A stretch of 12,953 nt of DNA from Proteiniphilum sp. UBA4084. GTDB taxonomy: Bacteria > Bacteroidota > Bacteroidia > Bacteroidales > Dysgonomonadaceae. The stretch spans positions 18,226 through 31,178 of the forward strand of contig DFYK01000063.1 in NCBI GenBank assembly GCA_002383605.1. The letters run 5' to 3'. Each line of letters begins with the position of its first letter. Within the stretch, counting starts at the first letter, position 1. The notes beneath the pieces were generated by a model that was given only the letters and a program-made list of their open reading frames with translations, did not search any database and was not told the DNA's origin. The translations under genes and the position numbers were made by a program. Below, piece by piece: positions 7,790-12,953 of this stretch.

Positions 7790-8719
7790 ATGCATGATAT
7801 GAGGCATCTGTATCTAATTGGTTTATTCGCTTTTATTTCTACAACAGTATTCGCTCAGGTTCCAGCAAACCTTGAAAACGAACTGGTGCTGCTCAATGTG
7901 AAAAACGGGAAGGAAAAAGTTATCCTACGTGAAAAGCGTCACTTTGAAGCACCCAACTGGTCCCGAGACGGAAAATATCTGATTATCAATTCAAACGGAA
8001 AACTGGAAAGAGTGTCCATCAACGGAAAAAAACTCGGCATCATTGATACCGGGTTTGCTGACCGCTGCAACAACGATCACGGGCTGACTTTCGATGGCAG
8101 ATGGCTGATCATCAGTCACAACGTTCCCGGAGTGAACTCAGCGAAAGGAGGCTCCCGTATTTTCATGCTTCCGGTAAAGGGTGGAATCCCCCGGTTGATT
8201 ACCGATAATTATCCAAGTTATTGGCACGGGGTGAGTCCCGATAATCGCTGGGTAACTTATTGTGCCATGAGAAACGACGAGTGGGATGTATACAAAGCCG
8301 ATGTTTTTACAGACGAAGAAGTGCGACTGACAGATGCAGAGGGGCTTGATGACGGACCAGAATACAGCTACGATGGGCAGTGGATCTATTTCAACAGCCA
8401 CCGTACGGGGCGGATGCATGTATATCGCATGCGCCCGGATGGAAGCGAACAAACGCAACTCACCTTCGACAATTACGACAATTGGTTTCCCCATCCTTCG
8501 CCCGACAACAAAAGCGTCGTTTACATCGCATATATTGAAGACCAGCAAGGGGGACATCCGTTCGGGAAAGAGGTGAAACTACGATTGCTGGATGTGGAGA
8601 CAAAAGAAACACGCGACCTGACACCCGTTTTCTATGGCGGCCAGGGAACATTCAACGTGCACAGCTGGTCGCCTGATGGAAATCATGTGGCGTATGTAAG
8701 GTATATCAATAATGATTGA
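7790..8719 (+). CDS. Exported PD40/TolB-type beta-propeller protein
   Basis: 309 residues. A type I signal peptide (residues about 5-23, ending VFAQ) has no lipobox Cys, so the protein is probably periplasmic. The mature part has about six PD40-like blades with the SPDG..I.Y pattern, near 56-67 (WSRDGKYLII), 100-108 (TFDGRWLII), 149-157 (SPDNRWVTY), 193-201 (SYDGQWIYF), 237-245 (SPDNKSVVY) and 294-302 (SPDGNHVAY). Four blades place a histidine just before the motif (H97, H146, H235, H291), which could line the central pore. Close relatives are usually labelled TolB-like or WD40-like PD40 repeat proteins. They bind partners or act as hydrolases or lyases, but no specific activity can be assigned here. 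The Gfo/Idh gene follows on the same strand after 134 bases. The in-frame ATG at 7799 is an equally possible start, which shortens only the leader. Confidence 0.8.
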   Translation: MHDMRHLYLIGLFAFISTTVFAQVPANLENELVLLNVKNGKEKVILREKRHFEAPNWSRDGKYLIINSNGKLERVSINGKKLGIIDTGFADRCNNDHGLTFDGRWLIISHNVPGVNSAKGGSRIFMLPVKGGIPRLITDNYPSYWHGVSPDNRWVTYCAMRNDEWDVYKADVFTDEEVRLTDAEGLDDGPEYSYDGQWIYFNSHRTGRMHVYRMRPDGSEQTQLTFDNYDNWFPHPSPDNKSVVYIAYIEDQQGGHPFGKEVKLRLLDVETKETRDLTPVFYGGQGTFNVHSWSPDGNHVAYVRYINND

Positions 8720-8766
8720 TGAAAGGGGATTCAGCAAATCCATGGTGTCAGAAATAAAATGATCGT

Positions 8767-8841
8767 ATGAATTTCGGAAAAGTAGAAGACCCCACGGTCG
8801 TAGATTTCAGCATTCCTGCAGGAAAAATTGTTTTAAGATAA
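8767..8841 (+). pseudogene. Possible 5' remnant of a DUF72-family gene (24 codons)
   Basis: An ATG at 8767 opens a 24-codon frame ending in TAA (8839-8841). Its first 18 or so residues, MNFGKVEDPTVVDFSIPA, resemble from memory the start of Bacteroidota DUF72 (YecE-like) proteins, which begin roughly M-(K/E)-FGKV-x-P-x-x-(I/V)-DF-x-LP. Such proteins are about 240-300 residues long, so almost the whole gene would be missing. The resemblance stops at a 12-bp palindrome (8813-8824). The frame ends 12 bases before the Gfo/Idh start. It is either a deletion scar or a chance small frame. The match rests on a short stretch and was not checked against a database. Confidence 0.4.
8813..8824. repeat. 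12-bp perfect palindrome TTCCTGCAGGAA
   Basis: TTCCTGCAGGAA is its own reverse complement. It sits at the point where the DUF72-like reading frame stops resembling the family. It may be a rearrangement junction or an operator-like site; its function is unknown. Confidence 0.5.
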
Positions 8842-8853
8842 AAATCAGCTATC

Positions 8854-9963
8854 ATGGTAAAGAAAATCACAACACTCACACTTTTTTTGATTTTATTCCT
8901 ATGTTCTGTTATCACGGTTGCACAGCAAAAGCCGGTAAGAATTGGGATCGACGGTTTGTCGCACGACCACATTCACGGCATTTTGAACAATCACAAGGAA
9001 CGAAGTGATATTCAGATTGTCGGTATCGCTGAATCCAACAAAGCAAAGGCGCAGGCATTGGCGGATCGGTATGGATTTGATATGGGTATCGTGTACGACG
9101 ATCTGGCGACAATGATCGAGAAAACGAAGCCCGAAGGGGTGGTTGCTTTTAACTCGATTTATGATCACCTGAATACCGTGGAGGTATGTGCACCAAAAGG
9201 AATTCATGTGATGGTGGAAAAGCCGTTGGCTGTCAGTACGGAGCATGCAGATAAAATGGCGGGTCTCGCAAGGAAATACAATATTCATTTATTAACCAAC
9301 TATGAAACCACCTGGTACCCGACGCATTACAAGGTATTCGAGATGGCTGTCCGGAATCAGGAGATTGGTGCAATCAATAAAGTGCTGATCAACGACGGAC
9401 ACAAAGGTCCTGTGGAGATCGGCTGCTCTCCTGAGTTTCTGGCCTGGCTTACCGACCCGGTGCTGAATGGTGGCGGGGCGGTCGTCGATTTTGGTTGTTA
9501 CGGCGCCAACCTGATGACCTGGATCATGCAGAACGAGGAGCCTGAAACGGTGACGGCTGTTTTACAGACCATCAAACCGGAGGTATATCCCAAAGTGGAT
9601 GATCAGGCGACGATCATCCTGACTTACCCACACACACAAGCTATCATTCAGGGATCGTGGAACTGGCCGGTCGATCGGAAGGATCTTTCTGTCTATGGGA
9701 AAGAAGGGTATGTCACCGCATACAACGCCCACGACCTGGAGTATCGTTTAACCCGTAATGTACCCCGAAAGGAGATAAAAGTTAACGATTTTCCTTTGGC
9801 AGCAAAAGATCCGTTTAATTACTTTGCCAATGTAATCAGGGGAGATATAAAAGTGGCGGACACCGATCTCTCTTCGCTGGAAAATAATCTGATTGTCGTG
9901 AAAATATTGGATGCTGCCCGGCAAAGTGCCGCGGAAGGAAGGAGTATCCCGTTTAAGAAATAG
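8854..9963 (+). CDS. Exported Gfo/Idh/MocA-family oxidoreductase
   Basis: 369 residues. A Sec-type signal peptide (about 4-23, ending TVAQ) without twin arginines or a lipobox Cys puts the mature protein in the periplasm. The N-terminal Rossmann part starts RIGIDGLSHDH (29-39), where the usual GxGxxG/A becomes G31-I-D33-G34-L-S. The EKP motif (122-124, catalytic-type Lys123) is intact. The C-terminal alpha/beta domain has GGGAVVDFGCYG (206-217), in which the usual histidine four residues after the Asp is Tyr216. Family members oxidise or reduce sugars and cyclitols with NAD(P); a few exported ones are glycosidases that use bound NAD. The substrate is unknown. It follows the propeller gene on the same strand and both are exported, so they may act together on a sugar or sugar-derived compound in the periplasm. 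The start at 8854 precedes the signal peptide directly. Confidence 0.87.
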   Translation: MVKKITTLTLFLILFLCSVITVAQQKPVRIGIDGLSHDHIHGILNNHKERSDIQIVGIAESNKAKAQALADRYGFDMGIVYDDLATMIEKTKPEGVVAFNSIYDHLNTVEVCAPKGIHVMVEKPLAVSTEHADKMAGLARKYNIHLLTNYETTWYPTHYKVFEMAVRNQEIGAINKVLINDGHKGPVEIGCSPEFLAWLTDPVLNGGGAVVDFGCYGANLMTWIMQNEEPETVTAVLQTIKPEVYPKVDDQATIILTYPHTQAIIQGSWNWPVDRKDLSVYGKEGYVTAYNAHDLEYRLTRNVPRKEIKVNDFPLAAKDPFNYFANVIRGDIKVADTDLSSLENNLIVVKILDAARQSAAEGRSIPFKK

Positions 9964-10156
9964 GTTACCTGCCTGATCGACAAGCAGGTGCGAAGTACAC
10001 AGTTGTCAGACCAAATAATTGTCTTGTAGAATCCTTATTCCGGCGGATTGTAAGAATCAGCATATGAAGTGGGGCTGTTTGTCGATTAAATATATTTTTG
10101 CATCTTTGTAAAAAAATCTTTGGATTAGATAATACAGAGTTCTTAGCTGGTAGCAG
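9964..10156. other. Gap before the sigma-factor gene, with a weak hairpin
   Basis: A 6-bp stem ACCTGC (9967-9972) with GCAGGT (9984-9989) follows the Gfo/Idh stop but has no T-run, so it is at best a weak terminator. The rest is AT-rich and holds the candidate sigma-factor promoter. No gene is seen. Confidence 0.4.
10093..10100 (+). promoter_or_regulatory. Candidate -7 box for the ECF sigma gene
   Basis: TATTTTTG matches TAnnTTTG 8/8, 56 bases before the sigma ATG at 10157. A TTTG at 10078-10081 is only 11 bases upstream, too close for the usual 19-21, so the -33 part is unsupported. Confidence 0.4.
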
Positions 10157-10744
10157 ATGGATATGAATGCAGAATTAGATAACCTGTTCAGGAAAGTATC
10201 CTTTCGTGACGATCAGGAAGCATTCAAAGAGTTGTTCTTCGACTTTTATCCTTCCTTATGTGTCTTTGCACAACGTTATATCTCTTCTCCGGAGACATGC
10301 GAAGATATTGTTCAGGATACATTTTTCCATATTTGGAAAAACCGGAAAAAGATAGAAATTACCTCTTCTTTTCGAAATTTTTTAATTACCAGTGTAAGAA
10401 ATAACTGCACTGACTATCTCCGCAAACAAACCACCCGTCAAAGTTATGCAGAAAAACATAATTCTCAAGACATCACAGATACACCCGAAGAGTTATACAG
10501 TATAAGAGAACTGGAAGAGATGCTCTATGCAGCATTAAATCAGTTGCCGGAGCATGTTAGAAGGGCATTCGAAATGAGTCGCTTTGAGAATATGACATAC
10601 AATCAGATAGCTGTAGAAATGTCAGTTTCTCCCAAAACAGTGGAAGCTTATATCAGCAAAGCTTTAAATCTATTAAGAGCCGAGTTGAAGGACTATCTCC
10701 CCATGGTGATCATTGTGTGCAGCTATTTTCTGAAAAGGGGGTAA
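10157..10744 (+). CDS. ECF (sigma-70 family) RNA polymerase sigma factor
   Basis: 195 residues. Region 2 covers about 20-92 (EAFKELFFDFYPSLCVFAQRYI, then CEDIVQDTFFHIWKNR, then SFRNFLITSVRNNCTDYLRK). Region 4 covers about 118-176 (LNQLPEHVRRAFEMSRFENMTYNQIA, then MSVSPKTVEAYISKALNLLR helix-turn-helix). There is no region 1.1 or 3, as is typical of ECF factors. The C-terminus adds a hydrophobic stretch YLPMVIIVCSYFLKRG (180-195), which may help membrane or anti-sigma contact. The fecR gene follows after 126 bases, then an STN-containing susC, so this is the sigma arm of a cell-surface signalling system: released when the transducer binds its ligand, it would switch on the downstream transport genes. 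The gene looks more AT-rich than fecR. ATG at 10163 is an alternative start two codons later. Confidence 0.95.
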   Translation: MDMNAELDNLFRKVSFRDDQEAFKELFFDFYPSLCVFAQRYISSPETCEDIVQDTFFHIWKNRKKIEITSSFRNFLITSVRNNCTDYLRKQTTRQSYAEKHNSQDITDTPEELYSIRELEEMLYAALNQLPEHVRRAFEMSRFENMTYNQIAVEMSVSPKTVEAYISKALNLLRAELKDYLPMVIIVCSYFLKRG

Positions 10745-10793
10745 ATTAAAGTAAGATTTGCACAAATTTTAAAAAAAATGTCATTTTCACATC

Positions 10794-10816
10794 GGGTGTT
10801 TCTTCTTTTATACGTC
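10794..10816 (+). promoter_or_regulatory. Possible ECF-type promoter upstream of fecR
   Basis: GGGT (10794-10797) and CGTC (10813-10816) are 15 bases apart, 54 bases before the fecR start. CGTC is a common -10 core of ECF-sigma promoters and the spacing is in their range. This would make fecR partly dependent on its own sigma factor. It is a single example and a motif match only. Confidence 0.3.
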
Positions 10817-10870
10817 AAGTGAATATAAAAAGCATAAAACCCAGCGAAACGTGGCGGATAAGAAAGGGGA

Positions 10871-11890
10871 ATGGAATCAAGTATGACTGACTCTGAAGTA
10901 CGTATTTTAGAATATATACGAGGAGAACTGACCGATGACAGCGCTCGGGAGTTCGATTCTCACATCCTCTCTTCTCCCGAGTTCCGGGAAAAAGTGGAGC
11001 ATATCCGCTCTATTCATGAACTATCGGAGTGTCTGAAAAAGCAAAAAAAAATGGATACGTCGACCGCGTGGGGTAAGTTGTCCCGGAGAATAGCATTGCT
11101 TCGCTTCCGGACAAAAGCATGGAATTTTTCCCGGACGGCAGCGGCAATCTTATTCCCGTTCCTTTTGTTGCATCAGTTTGTGATTCAACCCATGCTGCTG
11201 AGATCCCCGATAGAAATGATCACCCTTTCCTCGGCTCCTGGAATGGTAACAAAAGCAATTCTGCCTGATGGTAGCGAGGTATGGCTCAACGCGCAAAGCG
11301 AGTTGAGCTATCCAGTGAAATTCAAAGGAAAGGGAAGAACGGTCGTGCTGACCGGGGAAGCTTATTTTAAAGTGGTCGCGGACCATCGGCACCGTTTCAA
11401 CGTGGAAATTCCGGGGGGTATCACTGTGAGCGCTTTCGGAACCGAATTTAATGTGAACGCATACCGCGATGAAGCAGATTATCATGTGACATTGGCCCGG
11501 GGAAACTTAGAAGTGGAAACGGCCAGCGCAATCAAAAAGGAGTTAGCACCGGGACAGAAAGCGATCCTGTTACCCCAAACAGGAGAAATGAACGTTGTGC
11601 AGGCTGATACGTATGTAGAGACCGCTTGGATAGACAGAAAGATGGTGTTCCGACGGGAGAAACTCGAAACCATTGCCCAGAAACTATCCCGGAAGTTCGG
11701 GGTGGTAATTCATCTCGAAGGGGACGAATTGAAGGAATACGAATACACCGCCACATTTACGGATGAAACGTTGGAAGATATTCTGGAGTTGTTGAAAAGG
11801 TCTGCTCCGATCACCTATTCCATTTCCCGTCAGGAGCAACTTGATAACGATACCTTTTCCCAACGGGTCGTCACCATACGAGCAAGATAA
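10871..11890 (+). CDS. FecR-family anti-sigma factor
   Basis: 339 residues. The N-terminal cytoplasmic helical part (1-80, with EYIRGELTDDSAREFDSHI) should bind the sigma factor; no zinc-binding HxxxCxxC is present. One membrane segment lies at about 86-108. The periplasmic FecR domain covers about 117-215 (LPDGSEVWLNAQSELSYPVKF at 131-151, GEAYFKV at 162-168, AFGTEFNVNAY at 188-198). The C-terminal DUF4974 domain (about 257-320) has the pattern KLETIAQKLSRKFGV ... FTDETLEDILELLK. It holds the sigma factor inactive until the neighbouring SusC-type transducer signals through the periplasm. The C-terminal domain has the same fold pattern as the STN domain of that SusC, which suggests a shared contact mode. 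Start 10871 was chosen; ATG at 10883 is also possible. It is complete and has no unusual features. Confidence 0.94.
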   Translation: MESSMTDSEVRILEYIRGELTDDSAREFDSHILSSPEFREKVEHIRSIHELSECLKKQKKMDTSTAWGKLSRRIALLRFRTKAWNFSRTAAAILFPFLLLHQFVIQPMLLRSPIEMITLSSAPGMVTKAILPDGSEVWLNAQSELSYPVKFKGKGRTVVLTGEAYFKVVADHRHRFNVEIPGGITVSAFGTEFNVNAYRDEADYHVTLARGNLEVETASAIKKELAPGQKAILLPQTGEMNVVQADTYVETAWIDRKMVFRREKLETIAQKLSRKFGVVIHLEGDELKEYEYTATFTDETLEDILELLKRSAPITYSISRQEQLDNDTFSQRVVTIRAR

Positions 11891-11943
11891 AATGATTACT
11901 AATCACCAGGAGGACTGCCTATGTGGATATAGAAACCGGAAAG

Positions 11944-12062
11944 AATAAAAAACGGGAGAATGAATATACATTCCCCCGCCCATGATTTCAATTGTCAACG
12001 CGGAAAATCTCACCTCACCGCGAGGCAATCAATTTACTAAACCCATTCATGAATTTAATAAC
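11944..12062 (-). ncRNA. Predicted cis-antisense RNA to the susC leader (DonS-like)
   Basis: This is a prediction from two signals on the minus strand: a near-consensus promoter at 12067-12098 and an intrinsic terminator at 11947-11978. They are placed so that a transcript of about 110-115 nt would run from near 12060 to near 11945, fully antisense to the untranslated leader of susC. Cis-antisense RNAs at the start of susC genes, such as DonS of Bacteroides fragilis, are known to repress loci controlled by ECF/anti-sigma pairs, which is the context here. The exact ends are estimates. The terminator half is well supported by sequence, the promoter half less so. Confidence 0.42.
11947..11978 (-). 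terminator. Minus-strand intrinsic terminator between fecR and susC
   Basis: On the minus strand, CGGGGGAATG pairs with CATTCTCCCG over a 6-base loop: ten pairs including one G-U wobble. TTTTTTATTC follows at once. On the plus strand the wobble becomes an A-C mismatch and the T-run becomes an A-run before the stem, so the element is oriented for minus-strand transcription, although no minus-strand gene is near. Confidence 0.7.
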
Positions 12063-12066
12063 AGTG

Positions 12067-12098
12067 TAAAAATATGAATAATAAACCAATCTGCCAAG
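12067..12098 (-). promoter_or_regulatory. Candidate minus-strand promoter for the antisense RNA
   Basis: Read on the minus strand: CTTG (12098-12095, 3/4 of the TTTG -33 box), 20 bases, then TATTTTTA (12074-12067, 7/8 of TAnnTTTG, last base differs). Transcription would start near 12060. The spacing fits the Bacteroides pattern, but the match is imperfect in an AT-rich region. Confidence 0.35.
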
Positions 12099-12953
12099 AA
12101 GTACACCTTTTCTGTACTTTTTTTAAAAAAATACCCACCGCTATGAGAATGACACTCTTGCTCTTGTTCGTGGTACTTGTCCAGTTACAGGCGAACAACT
12201 CCTATTCTCAGAACACGAAGATTTCGTTGGATATGAAAAATACGACCATCGAAAAAGTATTGCAAACCATCGAAGAAAAATCCGATTATTACTTCTTTTA
12301 TAACAATAAGTTGGTGAATGTAGACCGGAAAGTGAGTGTTCGCGTAAAAAATGCGCCCATTTCGGATGTGCTGGATAAACTGTTCGCATCGGAAGATGTG
12401 GCCTATCAGGTAGAAGGCAATCAGATCATTCTGTCGATGAAAGAAAAAATTACGGAACTGGCTTCCAGAGTTGAATCTGCTCAGCAACAGCAGAACACCA
12501 TTACGGGGAAAGTGACCGATAAGAAAGGCGAACCCATCATCGGAGCAAATATCATAGAAGTAGGGACAACCAATGGGACGGTGACAGATATTGATGGCAA
12601 CTTCACACTAAATGTATCTGATGATGCCGTTCTTCGAATCTCGTTCATCGGTTACATCGAACAAAACGTTAACACAGCCGGAAAGAACACATTGCAGGTA
12701 CTCCTAGAAGAAGATACAAAAACGTTGGAGGAAGTGGTTGTTGTTGGATACGGAACACAGAAAAAAGTAAATCTTACTGGATCAGTATCAACCATTCAAT
12801 TTGATGAGGAACTTGAAAACAGGCCTATTACAAACGCATCTCAAGCAATCAGCGGCAAGACTACTGGCGTTTGGGTAAGTCAAAACTCAGGTAAACCAGG
12901 AAGTGATGAAGCTCAACTAAGAGTAAGGGGATGGGGTACTTTAAATAATTCTA
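12074..12953 (+). CDS. SusC/RagA TonB-dependent transducer with STN domain, 5' part
   Basis: Partial: 293 codons are visible and the gene runs off the window (full SusC proteins are about 1000-1150 residues). Order: a charged N-terminal extension (1-24), signal peptide core about 26-40, STN/secretin-like domain about 48-120 (MKNTTIEKVLQTIEEK ... ISDVLDKLF ... YQVEGNQIIL), carboxypeptidase-like regulatory domain about 143-212 (ITGKVTDKKGEPIIGANI ... TDIDGNFTL), then the SusC signature LEEVVVVGYGTQKK (218-231) and the start of the plug. STN domains pass the ligand-bound signal to FecR, so this is the outer-membrane importer and sensor for the sigma/FecR pair just upstream. The substrate is unknown. 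The start at 12074 is chosen because long basic leaders are usual in this group; ATG at 12143 or 12149 would also give a signal peptide. Confidence 0.94.
   Translation, partial: MNNKPICQEVHLFCTFFKKIPTAMRMTLLLLFVVLVQLQANNSYSQNTKISLDMKNTTIEKVLQTIEEKSDYYFFYNNKLVNVDRKVSVRVKNAPISDVLDKLFASEDVAYQVEGNQIILSMKEKITELASRVESAQQQQNTITGKVTDKKGEPIIGANIIEVGTTNGTVTDIDGNFTLNVSDDAVLRISFIGYIEQNVNTAGKNTLQVLLEEDTKTLEEVVVVGYGTQKKVNLTGSVSTIQFDEELENRPITNASQAISGKTTGVWVSQNSGKPGSDEAQLRVRGWGTLNNS
12099..12124 (+). terminator. Terminator-like hairpin and T7 tract within the first codons of susC
   Basis: AAGTACA (12099-12105) pairs with TGTACTT (12113-12119) over a 7-base loop. The T7 tract begins within the right arm (12118-12124) and is followed directly by A7 (12125-12131). 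It lies in codons 9-19 of susC. The stem is short and has only two G-C pairs, so it may act as a weak, translation-sensitive attenuator or simply be chance. Confidence 0.4.

Noticed and set aside
9967..9989. Hairpin after the Gfo/Idh gene as a terminator
   Set aside because: The stem is only 6 bp and no T-run follows, so it was noted as weak and not called.
11908..11932. AGGAGG followed by ATG TGG ATA TAG upstream of susC
   Set aside because: It looks like a Shine-Dalgarno with a three-codon frame, but Bacteroidota rarely use such sites and nothing else supports a leader peptide.

Overview
The window comes from a member of the Bacteroidota, most likely the order Bacteroidales. The evidence is two SusC/SusD-type polysaccharide-utilization systems, several lipoproteins with a lipobox cysteine followed by acidic residues, A-rich start regions without Shine-Dalgarno sequences, and promoter-like TAnnTTTG boxes. 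The genus cannot be named from what is seen. No rRNA, tRNA, CRISPR array, insertion sequence or prophage gene was found.

Left part (1-5416, plus strand): the 3' end of a beta-glucan utilization locus. In order it holds the last 61 codons of a SusD-like glycan-binding lipoprotein, a PKD-domain surface glycan-binding lipoprotein, a BACON-GH16 laminarinase-type lipoprotein, and a GH3 beta-glucosidase lipoprotein. All four read the same way with gaps of 53-73 bases, and the run ends in a strong intrinsic terminator. The model is a standard one: the surface proteins capture beta-1,3-glucan (laminarin-like) or mixed-linkage glucan, GH16 cuts it internally, SusC/D imports the oligosaccharides, and GH3 releases glucose. 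A second strong hairpin sits inside the operon, just before the GH16 gene, and may set the ratio of binding protein to enzyme.

Middle (5437-9963): a convergent, unrelated Pif1-like SF1 helicase with an HRDC domain on the minus strand. Divergent from it are an exported PD40/TolB-type beta-propeller and an exported Gfo/Idh/MocA-family oxidoreductase. Between these last two lies a 24-codon reading frame that resembles the beginning of a DUF72 protein cut off at a 12-bp palindrome, probably a gene remnant.

Right part (10078-12953, plus strand): the head of a second utilization locus of the cell-surface-signalling kind: ECF sigma factor, FecR-like anti-sigma factor, and the first 293 codons of a SusC-like TonB-dependent transducer with an N-terminal STN signalling domain. 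Its substrate cannot be told, because the downstream genes are outside the window. The 183-base gap between fecR and susC carries a hairpin plus T-tract that only makes sense as a terminator on the MINUS strand, and a near-consensus minus-strand promoter about 90-120 bases away. Together they predict a roughly 110-nt antisense RNA against the susC leader, like the DonS class of cis-encoded repressors. This is the most interesting prediction in the window; the genes themselves belong to well-known families.
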